Origin: an uncultured Lachnospiraceae bacterium
GTDB taxonomy: Bacteria; Bacillota_A; Clostridia; Lachnospirales; Lachnospiraceae
Length of the DNA stretch: 12,637 nucleotides
Reading direction: 5' to 3'
Assembly (NCBI GenBank): GCA_902795985.1
Contig: CADBNG010000023.1
Location: 1 to 12,637, forward strand
Shown: one piece after another, positions 1-6,901 of the stretch
Position numbering within the stretch: the first letter of the stretch is position 1
Layout of the letters: each line of letters starts with the position of its first letter
Position numbers and translations under genes: made by a program
The notes under the pieces: model-generated
Database searches by the model: none
What the model was told of the DNA's origin: nothing
What the model saw: only the letters and a program-made list of their open reading frames with translations

Positions 1-318
1 GAAACCGAAGACGGCTTCCATCTGGACATCGATCTTCCGGGATACACCAAAGAAGATATCAAAGGCGAGATCAAGGACGGATATCTGACTCTGACCGCTT
101 ATAAGGCCACTGAGAAAGAAGAAAAGAGCGAAGAAGGCAAATACATCCGCCGCGAGCGCTTCACCGGCAACTGCAGCAGAAGCTTTTATGTCGGCGAGAA
201 TATCACCGAAGAGGATATTAAGGCGAAATTCGAAAACGGCATCCTGCAGGTGTTCATTCCCAAGAAAGTCAAAGAGCCGGAAGTCGAAGAAAAGAAATAC
301 ATCTCGATTGAAGGCTGA
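1..318 (+). CDS. Small heat shock protein Hsp20 (partial, 5' end outside window)
   Basis: ATP-independent holdase chaperone of the cytoplasm that binds unfolding proteins and keeps them refoldable. The visible 105 residues are most of an alpha-crystallin domain plus the C-terminal tail. They begin at a DIDLPGY segment followed by KEDIKGEIKDGYLTLTA, continue through RRERF and SRSFYVGE, and reach the hallmark strand GILQVFIPKK. The tail is acidic/lysine-rich and ends KKYISIEG. Family members are about 140-150 residues, so roughly 40 N-terminal residues are missing upstream. The frame is open from base 1 to the TGA at 316-318. The RRER...SRSFYVGE and EEKKYISIEG pattern is typical of Clostridia Hsp20 proteins (known from the family). 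A strong terminator follows at 375-414, so this is the last gene of its transcript. The call is secure; no specific symbol is assigned. Confidence 0.95.
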   Translation, partial: ETEDGFHLDIDLPGYTKEDIKGEIKDGYLTLTAYKATEKEEKSEEGKYIRRERFTGNCSRSFYVGENITEEDIKAKFENGILQVFIPKKVKEPEVEEKKYISIEG

Positions 319-374
319 CCGGTTCGGCGGCAAACGCAACCGGACCACATATTGTTTTCCCTACCCCCCTTTCG

Positions 375-414
375 CAGAAGCGGCCGTCCAGATGGACGAC
401 CGCTTCTGTTTATT
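375..414 (+). terminator. Intrinsic terminator of hsp20
   Basis: Left arm CAGAAGCGG (375-383) pairs with CCGCTTCTG (400-408). An inner GTCC/GGAC stem closes an AGAT loop, and the T-rich run TTTATT (409-414) follows. It lies 56 bases after the hsp20 stop codon. On the minus strand the stem has no U-tract, so it should act for hsp20 only. Confidence 0.8.
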
Positions 415-420
415 CCTGGT

Positions 421-495
421 CCGAAAGGGACAGAGCAGGGCCCGAAGGGGACAGTCCCCTTCGGACCAGGGGGCGGAGGGGACTGTCCCCTTCGG
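421..495. repeat. REP-like palindromic repeat, family 1, locus A
   Basis: The repeat holds a partial unit with GGGACAGAGCA (427-437). It then has a perfect 23-base inverted repeat at 442-464 (arms CCGAAGGGGAC and GTCCCCTTCGG around a central A), and a second copy at 475-495 with the same GGGGACTGTCCCC core in the other central-base orientation. It ends six bases from the stop codon of the Cthe_2159-like gene on the minus strand. The same unit recurs at 2421-2460 and, as a triplet, at 10640-10726. This is the pattern of an extragenic REP family. Translation gives peptides such as KGTVPFGP, which makes false ORFs here. Confidence 0.85.
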
Positions 496-500
496 TCAGA

Positions 501-2282
501 CTACTCGTTGTCTGATTCTGATTCTGTTTCTGTATCGTCTTCCGACTCCGTTTCGGCTGCTTCTGCCGAATTCCCGCAATTGCAGTCGATCTCAAAATCG
601 TCCGAAACATACAGGTCATCGGCGAAATCCACACATTTTCCTTCCGTATCGAATTCCGCGGAACCTTCGATCAGGTTGATGTTTCCGTCGGAGTCAATGG
701 CGCTGCCGCCCGCTTCAATAATCAGCTCACCGCCGGTCATATTGACGGACGCCTCCGGGGGATTCGCGGCGGCTTCGTTTGTTTCGGTATCGATCGCGTC
801 TTCGGAAGAATGAATCTCCACTGTGCCGGATTCGATATTAACTACGTTGGCCTCCAGCCCTTCCCGGCATTTGTCAACGGTCACTTCCGGAGCGCTGCCG
901 TTTTCGTCTCCGATTGTCAGAATATCATCGGCATGCACGCCGACTTCACCGGCTTCAATTGTGACCTTCGTGTTTTTGATCGCAACGTCTCCTTCGGAAC
1001 GGATCCCGTCCTTGGCGGCGGTAATTTCCACTTCCGTTTCGCCGCTGGTCACAAGGCTGGAATTTTTGCCGGTTTTAATGCCGTTTTTCGCATTGCTTTT
1101 CACCGTCAGCTTTCCGTCTCCGGTGATGCAGACGGCGGTGTTGTCTTCCGCCTTCAGCGCAGCGCCGTCCGCGTCCGCCGCTCCTTCCGAAGGACTCGCG
1201 TCAATCAGGGAAACATCGCCCTCAACCACGATCTGCACTTCGGCATCCGAGTTGATCGTCAGCTCGGCGCCCGTCGTGCTGGTGAGATTCAGGTCTTTCA
1301 GGATCAGGACAACGCCCTTCGTTCCCTGAAGAACGGTAATGCCGCCGTTGCTGCTGGTTCCTGTGATCACATAAGTCCCGGACTCCGAGATCTCGGCTTT
1401 CGTGGTTTCATCACCGAAAACGATATCCACGGCGTTCTCTTCGTCCGGCGTCAATGCCTCCGCGCTGTTGGTAACGGTGCCTTCCGTAATTTCCCCCGGT
1501 GTATCGGTCGTGGGCGTACAGCAGGAACAGGGGTTCCCGGTGCAGGTTTCCTCTTCTTTGCAGGGAGCCTGCCCGCCGCACACGCAGCAGTTGTTCTTCA
1601 CGCCGCAGCAGCCGCAGATATCGCAGATTCGGACGGCTTCGGATGTCTGTACGCTTCCGCCGTTCATCCGCACGTCCGGAACCGCAAGGATTCCGTCATT
1701 TTTCGCGTTAATATAAACGATTCCGCCGTTAAAGAAGGCCGGTCCCGGTTTCTCCCCGTCTGCTCGGATACCGCTCGACTCGGACACGATCAGCATCGAT
1801 CCGCTGTTCACCGAAAGAGAGGCGTCTTTCGTTACAATTCCGTATTTGCTGTTCCCGTTGATCTGCAGGCAGCCGCAGCCCTGAATAACGGTGTCCACTT
1901 CCGTATAGACCGCCGCCTCAAGAGTATTCTCAGCGGAATCGGCGATTGCGTTGCAGGTGTTTCGCTGCATTTCAATCGTCAGCTTGTCCCCGCTGACGGC
2001 CATGATCGCAGGCTCGCTTCCGGAACGGATTTCCACGTTATCCAGAAGCAATGTCACTTCTCCGGCGCCCGGATCCACATATACCGTCCCCTGCATGCTG
2101 CCCGTGAGGGTATAGACGCCGGCTGCATCAATCGTCAGACGCTGCGCGTTCAGCTGTCCGGCCGCATCGGCTTCCCCGGTGCCGGTTTCCTGCATATCTT
2201 CCGCAAATACGACGGTCTGCGTGCCGGTCAGAAGAAGGAAACAAAGAAGAACCGAAAATAATCTGCCAAAAATACGTTTCAT
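501..2282 (-). CDS. Exported Cthe_2159-like carbohydrate-binding beta-helix protein with Cys-rich insert
   Basis: This is a 593-residue secreted or surface protein. Residues 1-27 form a signal peptide (MKRIFGR, a hydrophobic LLCFLLL core, then VVFA before EDM). Two modules resembling Pfam Cthe_2159 (PF14262) follow at about 45-215 and 285-560. Each opens with a GVYTLTG or GTYVITG strand and a VTLLLDNVEI or VVLILKDLNL strand, followed by short GI/GIR beta-helix turns. The family fold is a right-handed beta-helix that binds acidic polysaccharides such as polygalacturonate (known for the founder). Residues 220-255 between the modules hold 12 cysteines. The C-terminus (571-593) is a Glu/Asp/Ser/Thr tail; no LPXTG anchor is seen. 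The start at 2282 is preferred because AGGAG lies eight bases upstream, and a longer TTG-initiated reading would run through the promoter. The product class is firm; the ligand is unknown. Confidence 0.85.
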   Translation of the reverse strand: MKRIFGRLFSVLLCFLLLTGTQTVVFAEDMQETGTGEADAAGQLNAQRLTIDAAGVYTLTGSMQGTVYVDPGAGEVTLLLDNVEIRSGSEPAIMAVSGDKLTIEMQRNTCNAIADSAENTLEAAVYTEVDTVIQGCGCLQINGNSKYGIVTKDASLSVNSGSMLIVSESSGIRADGEKPGPAFFNGGIVYINAKNDGILAVPDVRMNGGSVQTSEAVRICDICGCCGVKNNCCVCGGQAPCKEEETCTGNPCSCCTPTTDTPGEITEGTVTNSAEALTPDEENAVDIVFGDETTKAEISESGTYVITGTSSNGGITVLQGTKGVVLILKDLNLTSTTGAELTINSDAEVQIVVEGDVSLIDASPSEGAADADGAALKAEDNTAVCITGDGKLTVKSNAKNGIKTGKNSSLVTSGETEVEITAAKDGIRSEGDVAIKNTKVTIEAGEVGVHADDILTIGDENGSAPEVTVDKCREGLEANVVNIESGTVEIHSSEDAIDTETNEAAANPPEASVNMTGGELIIEAGGSAIDSDGNINLIEGSAEFDTEGKCVDFADDLYVSDDFEIDCNCGNSAEAAETESEDDTETESESDNE

Positions 2283-2328
2283 GATTATAACTCCTGTTAA
2301 TCTTTCTGCTGAATAGTATTCGTTTGAT

Positions 2329-2357
2329 TTTACACCGCTGTCACCCCAATTTGTCAA
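2329..2357 (-). promoter_or_regulatory. Predicted sigma-A promoter of the Cthe_2159-like gene
   Basis: On the minus strand there is a perfect -35 TTGACA (2357-2352), a 17-base spacer and TGTAAA (2334-2329) as -10. TAAAAT, two bases further on, is an alternative. It lies about 45 bases upstream of the chosen ATG and supports that start over the longer reading. Confidence 0.55.
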
Positions 2358-2420
2358 CTGTTTTTGCTTAATCTTTCAAACCAATGCTTCTATCGGCATT
2401 TCTGTTCTTCCGTTCCGACA

Positions 2421-2460
2421 GGGACAGAGCAAGGGGGCGAAGGGGACTGTCCCCTTCGGG
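2421..2460. repeat. REP-like palindromic repeat, family 1, locus B
   Basis: GGGACAGAGCA (2421-2431) is followed by a perfect 21-base inverted repeat at 2438-2458 (arms CGAAGGGGAC and GTCCCCTTCG around a T). Element order and sequence match locus A at 427-464. It sits in the divergent intergenic region between the Cthe_2159-like gene and the MATE gene, upstream of the MATE start. Confidence 0.85.
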
Positions 2461-2465
2461 CTCTC

Positions 2466-2494
2466 TTGTGCTCAATCGGAATTCATGCTAAATT
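2466..2494 (+). promoter_or_regulatory. Possible promoter of the MATE gene
   Basis: TTGTGC (2466-2471), a 17-base spacer and TAAATT (2489-2494) resemble -35 and -10 boxes. Transcription from it would begin at about 2501, next to the ATG at 2502. That would give a leaderless message and would agree with the absence of a ribosome binding site. The match is moderate. Confidence 0.3.
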
Positions 2495-2501
2495 ATCCAG
2501 T

Positions 2502-3887
2502 ATGAGCAGTGCATTTTCCGAATTAAAAAACAAAGAGCTGATCCGCAAAACTCTTTTGCTGATGCTGCCGATCCTGATGCAGCAGATGATTTCCATCGGG
2601 ATCAATTTTTTTGATAATATCATGATCGGCCATCTGGGCGACACTTCGATCACCGCCGTCGCCCAGAGCAATCAGTTTTACGCGCTGATCAACTTTCTCG
2701 GCATGGGGCTTGGCAGCGGCGCGATCGTGATGACCTCCCAGTTCTGGGGGGCGAAGGACCGGGAGTCGCTGAAGGCAACCACTGCTCTGGCGCTGCGGGT
2801 TACTTTTGCAATTAATCTGGTCTTTCTGCTGCTCTCCGTCCTGATTCCCGGCGGCGTCCTGCATATTTTCTCCGGCGACCCGGAAGTGATTACGGCGGGA
2901 ATCCCCTATCTTCGTCTGATCGGAAGCACGTTTGTTTTCTCCGGACTGGCGTCCACGTCGGCTTATGTCCTGCGGAGCGTCAATTCCGTCCGGATCCCGC
3001 TCATCGGATCCACGATTGCCTTTTTCCTGAACATTTTCTTCAACTGGGTTTTCATTTTCGGAAAGCTGGGCGCGCCGGAAATGGGCATTACCGGTGCGGC
3101 TCTCGGCACTCTGATTGCCCGCGTTTTCGAATTCCTGTTCGTTTTCGGCTATCTGACCATGAGAGACCAGAAAATCTGCGTCCGGTTCCCGGACCTGGTC
3201 CGGTTTGCCTCCCCGGAAATCCGGAAGAATTATATTCACTTCAGCATTCCTCTTCTGATCAGCGACGCTTCGCTGGGTGTCAGCCTGTCGCTCGTTGCCG
3301 TCGTGCTCGGGCATAAGGGCACCGATATCACAACGGCCTCTTCGATCGTCAATACACTGGTCCAGGTGCTCAGCATGTTCACCACATCGATGAGCGGGGC
3401 AGCGGCCGTCGTTATCGGAAACACCATCGGAGAGGGAAAGACAGAGCGGGCACAAAAAGAAGGCAATGTATTTGTCCTCATGGCCTTTGTCATTGGTCTG
3501 ATCCTTGTCGGTCCGCTGCTTCTGCTGGAAGGGCCCTATCTGAGCCTCTACACCATCACTCCGGCGGCCCGGGCTATTGCTCATGATATCTTTGTCATCA
3601 ACGGATTCTTCCTGCCGGTGCAGATGATCGCTTTCGTCACCAGTAAGGGAATCCTTCGCGGCGGGGGCGACACCGCCTTCCTTCTGCGCTGGGACGCCGC
3701 CCTGATCTGGCTGGTTTCCCTGCCGCTTGGCGCCCTGGCGGCCTTTGTCTGGAATCTTTCTCCGTTCTGGATCTACTTCCTCCTTCGTCTCGAATATCCG
3801 AGCAAGGGAATCGTCTGTCTCTTCCGTTTCCTGTCAGGGAAATGGATCAATATCATCCGGATCGGTTCCGAAGAAAAGCAGAAATGA
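2502..3887 (+). CDS. MATE family multidrug/cation exporter
   Basis: This is a 461-residue inner-membrane antiporter of the MATE family, which expels organic cations or drugs in exchange for Na+ or H+. The sequence is a run of about 12 hydrophobic segments in two homologous halves. Family features in the first half are LLLMLPILMQQMISIGINFFDN, HLGDTSITAVA and AIVMTSQFWGAKD (about residues 19-88). The second half carries ISDASLGVSL, SGAAAVVIGNTIGEG and SKGILRGGGDT. The length is normal for the family. The ATG at 2502 is preferred because the N-terminus SSAFSELKNKELI leads straight into the first helix, and a longer reading would translate the REP repeat. No Shine-Dalgarno sequence precedes the ATG, which is odd. 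The stop codon TGA is also the first three bases of a family-2 repeat. Substrate cannot be read from the sequence. Confidence 0.92.
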   Translation: MSSAFSELKNKELIRKTLLLMLPILMQQMISIGINFFDNIMIGHLGDTSITAVAQSNQFYALINFLGMGLGSGAIVMTSQFWGAKDRESLKATTALALRVTFAINLVFLLLSVLIPGGVLHIFSGDPEVITAGIPYLRLIGSTFVFSGLASTSAYVLRSVNSVRIPLIGSTIAFFLNIFFNWVFIFGKLGAPEMGITGAALGTLIARVFEFLFVFGYLTMRDQKICVRFPDLVRFASPEIRKNYIHFSIPLLISDASLGVSLSLVAVVLGHKGTDITTASSIVNTLVQVLSMFTTSMSGAAAVVIGNTIGEGKTERAQKEGNVFVLMAFVIGLILVGPLLLLEGPYLSLYTITPAARAIAHDIFVINGFFLPVQMIAFVTSKGILRGGGDTAFLLRWDAALIWLVSLPLGALAAFVWNLSPFWIYFLLRLEYPSKGIVCLFRFLSGKWINIIRIGSEEKQK

Positions 3888-3959
3888 CGACAGCGGGACG
3901 CTTCCCTGTCGCCAAAAATCGGAAATAATGACGACAGGAGAACCGTCCCCGTGTCGTCA
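3885..3959. repeat. REP-like palindromic repeats, family 2 (two units)
   Basis: Unit 1 (3885-3912) starts TGACGACAG and can fold as CGACA..GGGA with TCCC..TGTCG. Unit 2 (3929-3959) has perfect 8-base arms TGACGACA and TGTCGTCA, with GGAGAACCGTCCCC inside. Both carry a GGGAC or GTCCC core but differ in sequence from family 1. Unit 1 begins inside the MATE stop codon. Confidence 0.75.
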
Positions 3960-3966
3960 AAATCAG

Positions 3967-4004
3967 AAAGGCTCTCCGCTGTAATGATGCAGTGAAGAGC
4001 CTTT
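3967..4004. terminator. Bidirectional terminator between MATE and nhaC
   Basis: Arms AAAGGCTCT (3967-3975) and AGAGCCTTT (3996-4004) are extended inward by CGCTG/CAGTG with a wobble pair, around a TAATGATG loop. On + the stem ends in TTT and continues CGTATT. On - it ends in TTT and continues CTGATTTT. It lies between two convergent genes. The U-tracts are short, so efficiency is uncertain. Confidence 0.6.
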
Positions 4005-4055
4005 CGTATTATCAACCACCTTATCCCTGTTCCTTCCCGGCCGGGCCGGGCGGCA

Positions 4056-5867
4056 TCAGGCTTTCTTAACGGTTACTTTTCTCACCACGATCAGGGTGAC
4101 GAGCATAAGCACGATGGCAACCGGAAGAGCGATCATCCAGTTGCAGACGATGCCGGCAATCACATAGCTGACGGCGGAGACCGCGGCAACGGTTAACGCA
4201 TACGGCAGCTGCGTGGAAACGTGATTAATATGGTCGCATTGCGCGCCGGCCGATGCCATGATGGTCGTATCCGAAATGGGCGAGCAGTGGTCGCCGCAGA
4301 CCGCTCCGGCCATGCAGGCCGAAATCGCGACAATGGTGATCGGCTGTCCGGCGGAGAACACGCTCAGGACAATGGGGATCAGGATACCGAAAGTACCCCA
4401 GGAAGTACCGGTCGCGAAGGAAAGTCCCACAGCGATCAGGAAGATGATCGCGGGAAGCAGCATCTGCAGGGCCGCCGCGCTTCCTTCCACCAGCTGGGAA
4501 ATGTAAATTTTCGCTCCCAGGGAATCTGTCATGGCCTTCAGGGTCCAGGCGCAGGTCAGAATCAGGATCGCGGGAACCATGGCCTTGAAGCCTTCCGGCA
4601 GACAGCTCATCATGTCTTTGAAGCGGATGGTATGGCGGAAAAGGAAATAGATCAGCGTAACAACTACCGTAACAAACGCGCCATATGCCAGTCCCACGGA
4701 AGCATCGCTGTTGGAGAACGCCTCAACAAAGCCGACTCCGTCGAAGAATCCGCCGGAATAAATCATTCCGATAATGCAGGTGATGATCAGGATCAGGATC
4801 GGGAACACCAGATCCAGCACGCGGCCCTTCGAGTTGCCTTCCAGATCCGCTTCCCCGGTAAAGGTCCCGGTGGTGAAGAGATCTCCGTTTTCACGGGCAT
4901 TGTCTTCATGTCTCTTCATCGGGCCATAGTCCAGTCCGGTAACAGCCAGGAAGATCATCATCACGATCGTCAGGATCGCGTAGAAATTGTACGGGATCGC
5001 CTGAATGAAAAGGGAAATGCCGCTTTCCGCGCCGGCGCCCTTTGCGAAGCCGGCAACCGCTGCTGCCCAGGAAGAAATCGGGGCAATAATGCAGATCGGC
5101 GCAGCTGTCGAGTCAATCAGGTAAGCCAGCTTTGCGCGGGAAATCTTATTCTCATCCGAAACCGGACGCATAACGGATCCCACGGTCAGGCAGTTGAAAT
5201 AGTCATCGATAAAGATCAAAACACCCAGAATAATTGTCGCGATCTGCGCGCCCGCCCTGGATTTAATCCGATTGGCCGCCCAACGGCCGAACGCCGCGGA
5301 TCCGCCCGCTTTGTTCATCAGGGCAACCAGGGTTCCCAGCAGGACCAGGAAGACCAGGATACCCATATTATAGGAATCCGAAAGGCTGGCGATAAAGCCG
5401 TTGCTCATGACGTGAACCAGCGTCTGCTCGAAATTGCCTCCGGCAAAAAGGACGCCGCCGACGATAATACCGATCACCAGAGAGGAATAAACTTCCTTTG
5501 TGATCAGCGCCAGCACGATCGCAACGATCGGCGGAAGCAGGGACCAGATCGTGGCATAAGGAGCCACGTCCTCCCGGACCTTATCGATTGCCTGGGTAAT
5601 ATGGCTTTCAAACTCCGGGTCTTCTCCCAGATTGTCCGCATAATTTCCCACATATTCCTGGGCCGATTCCGCGTCGCTCAGATCATAATCGACCGCGTCC
5701 TCTCCTTCACCCAGTGTAAAGGCCCCGTCCTGGGCCATCAGAACTGCCGGGCCCTCTGCGCGCACCCGGTTCGGCGCGGTAAAGGCCGTGAACATCCCGA
5801 TCGCAAAGGCGATCAGGCAGACGACGGCTACCACGGCAAATCTGCGTTTCGGGGTAACTCTCCTCAT
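4056..5867 (-). CDS. NhaC-family Na+/H+ antiporter
   Basis: This is a 603-residue membrane antiporter of the NhaC superfamily (PF03553), exchanging cytoplasmic Na+ for H+; some relatives exchange malate/lactate. The N-terminus is a basic MRRVTPKRR plus one hydrophobic helix (11-30) ending in a signal-like VRA. A strongly acidic segment without helices follows (about 40-100). The transport core runs from WSLLPPIVAIVLALITKEVYSS (about 108) to the end. Diagnostic stretches are FIDDYFNCLTVG (219-230), IDSTAAPICIIAPISSWA (251-268), SFATGTSWGTFGILIP (483-498) and GDHCSPISDTTIMASAGAQ (525-543). These hold the polar intramembrane residues expected for cation coupling. The start is supported by AGGAGGAG a few bases upstream. 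It lies downstream of the TRAP operon on the same strand but behind that operon's terminator, with its own predicted promoter. A sodium-balance role beside a sodium-driven importer is inferred. Confidence 0.93.
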   Translation of the reverse strand: MRRVTPKRRFAVVAVVCLIAFAIGMFTAFTAPNRVRAEGPAVLMAQDGAFTLGEGEDAVDYDLSDAESAQEYVGNYADNLGEDPEFESHITQAIDKVREDVAPYATIWSLLPPIVAIVLALITKEVYSSLVIGIIVGGVLFAGGNFEQTLVHVMSNGFIASLSDSYNMGILVFLVLLGTLVALMNKAGGSAAFGRWAANRIKSRAGAQIATIILGVLIFIDDYFNCLTVGSVMRPVSDENKISRAKLAYLIDSTAAPICIIAPISSWAAAVAGFAKGAGAESGISLFIQAIPYNFYAILTIVMMIFLAVTGLDYGPMKRHEDNARENGDLFTTGTFTGEADLEGNSKGRVLDLVFPILILIITCIIGMIYSGGFFDGVGFVEAFSNSDASVGLAYGAFVTVVVTLIYFLFRHTIRFKDMMSCLPEGFKAMVPAILILTCAWTLKAMTDSLGAKIYISQLVEGSAAALQMLLPAIIFLIAVGLSFATGTSWGTFGILIPIVLSVFSAGQPITIVAISACMAGAVCGDHCSPISDTTIMASAGAQCDHINHVSTQLPYALTVAAVSAVSYVIAGIVCNWMIALPVAIVLMLVTLIVVRKVTVKKA

Positions 5868-5946
5868 GGTTTCTCCTCCTCATTAAACAAATCGCGTCTG
5901 CTCCGCTGCGGACCAAAGAACCGGTCTCCGGCCTCTCTGCTGTTGT

Positions 5947-5959
5947 GCTGTGTCACAGC
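5947..5959. promoter_or_regulatory. Perfect 13-base inverted repeat, possible operator for nhaC
   Basis: GCTGTG and CACAGC flank a single T. The site lies just downstream of the predicted nhaC -10, where a repressor would block initiation. No regulator gene is in the window, and a short palindrome may be chance. Confidence 0.3.
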
Positions 5960-5975
5960 GGCAACGCATACTACA

Positions 5976-6005
5976 AGATTAGGCACGAACCGACAGGTTT
6001 GTCAA
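5976..6005 (-). promoter_or_regulatory. Predicted promoter of nhaC
   Basis: On the minus strand a perfect -35 TTGACA (6005-6000) is followed by an 18-base spacer and a weak -10 TAATCT (5981-5976). The -35 directly follows the T-run of the hairpin at 6009-6044. This gives a leader of about 100 bases before the nhaC start. Confidence 0.4.
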
Positions 6006-6006
6006 T

Positions 6007-6050
6007 AAAAAAATGCATGCTGAAGGCAATTAGCATGCATTTTTCCTTTT
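6007..6050. terminator. Terminator-like hairpin upstream of nhaC
   Basis: Perfect 13-base arms AAAAATGCATGCT (6009-6021) and AGCATGCATTTTT (6032-6044) surround a 10-base loop. A T-rich run follows on + (TTCCTTTTTT), and seven Ts occur on -. It can act in both directions. No gene needing it is visible on +. On - the TRAP operon already ends at 6223-6250, so it may insulate nhaC or end a short transcript. Confidence 0.6.
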
Positions 6051-6222
6051 TTATACCAGGGAAAATACAGAATTCCAGGCGCTGTAATGCAGGATGGAAG
6101 GCGCCGCTGATGCGAAAATGCGGGTACGTCCTGCCGCTGCCGCTCCTTTGAGCAAATACAAACAAAGGATTCCCACCGGACGCACAGTCCCGGCCAGGGC
6201 AGCTGCATCCGCCGCATCCCGC
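6051..6222. other. Non-coding stretch between nhaC leader hairpin and dctQ terminator
   Basis: No credible gene is seen in the 432-base gap 5868-6299 on either strand; short open frames lack ribosome binding sites and family resemblance. This part holds a weak stem CCTTTG/CAAAGG near 6147-6170. It also has a possible extended -10 (TGGTATAAA on -, about 6058-6050) that would start RNA at the hairpin at 6009-6044. I could not match it to a named RNA family. Confidence 0.4.
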
Positions 6223-6250
6223 AAAAAAGGGCTCCGGTTTCCCGGAGCCC
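6223..6250 (-). terminator. Intrinsic terminator of the TRAP operon
   Basis: On the minus strand GGGCTCCGG (6250-6242) pairs with CCGGAGCCC (6237-6229) around a GAAA loop, and six Ts (6228-6223) follow. It lies 50 bases after the dctQ stop codon, a textbook rho-independent terminator. Confidence 0.92.
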
Positions 6251-6299
6251 CCTATTATTGATCAATCATTCTTTTTTGCCGGATCAGCCATTGCCGGGA

Positions 6300-6830
6300 T
6301 CAGACCCAGGTGGCCTGAACTTCGTCCGCCAGTTCCTTATTGCCCAGAGCGGCAAACGCTTTGATCGTATCCGCGAGCAGAGCAATCGTGAAGATGATGA
6401 ACGCGATCAGCTCAATCATATAGAACGGCCAGTACGGAATCAGCAGGGTCGCTGTTCTGTCGTTGGATGCCATTTTGTCCACGATCATACGATATACGCC
6501 ATAGGAACCGATCGCCATAACAACGACGGAAAGGGCGGATGTCAGACCGAAAATAATCAGCTTCATTTTTCCCGGGAACTTCTTGATGAACATGACAACG
6601 TGAATGTGGCCATGCACCGTCTGTGTATATCCCCAGGATGTGAATACCACAACGCTCAGGATCATCTGAACAACTTCATAAGATCCTCTGAGACGGAAGT
6701 TGAAGAACAGTCCTCCGATCGCATCAATGGACATCAGGATCATCATTACGACGATAATCGCCATACTGACGAAGCAAAGATAATAGCAGATCTTCTTAAT
6801 TACATTACATAATCCGTTAATAACCTTCAT
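6300..6830 (-). CDS. dctQ: TRAP transporter small permease subunit (DctQ type)
   Basis: This is a 176-residue membrane protein, the small subunit of a tripartite ATP-independent periplasmic (TRAP) transporter. It joins the large permease DctM in the membrane to import substrates delivered by DctP with Na+ symport. About four hydrophobic helices are visible: near 14-36, 51-70, 90-115 and 135-155. The loop FRLRGSYEVVQ after the first helix is the family's arginine/glycine/glutamate signature. The length is normal (150-200). The ATG at 6830 has GGAGGT about seven bases upstream. It is the last gene of the operon, 71 bases after dctP, and is followed by a strong terminator. In most TRAP operons dctQ precedes dctM; here it follows dctP at the end. 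Confidence 0.9.
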   Translation of the reverse strand: MKVINGLCNVIKKICYYLCFVSMAIIVVMMILMSIDAIGGLFFNFRLRGSYEVVQMILSVVVFTSWGYTQTVHGHIHVVMFIKKFPGKMKLIIFGLTSALSVVVMAIGSYGVYRMIVDKMASNDRTATLLIPYWPFYMIELIAFIIFTIALLADTIKAFAALGNKELADEVQATWV

Positions 6831-6901
6831 TTGAATTACCTCCGGTATCCGGCAAAAGAATGGATTCTATCAATAATTGATTTGGAATGACCCGTCAGAA
6901 A

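Noticed and set aside
188..679. Small plus-strand open frames between hsp20 and the Cthe_2159-like gene
   Set aside because: They run through the REP repeats and into the complement of the minus-strand gene, and start inside hsp20 out of frame.
810..2261. Long plus-strand open frame opposite the Cthe_2159-like gene
   Set aside because: It is a mirror of the real minus-strand gene, which has a signal peptide, ribosome binding site and recognisable modules. The plus reading is Arg/His/Ala-rich with no family features.
2523..3584. 353-residue minus-strand open frame inside the MATE gene
   Set aside because: Highly charged low-quality reading opposite a hydrophobic transporter; no start signal.
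4221..6008. 595-residue plus-strand open frame opposite nhaC
   Set aside because: Its composition (Arg, Asn, Gln, His, Gly) is what the complement of a hydrophobic membrane protein gives. There is no ribosome binding site or domain, and the minus-strand NhaC is unambiguous.
6002..6265. 87-residue minus-strand open frame after dctQ
   Set aside because: It begins inside the TRAP terminator region, spans both terminator hairpins, and has no ribosome binding site or recognisable motif.
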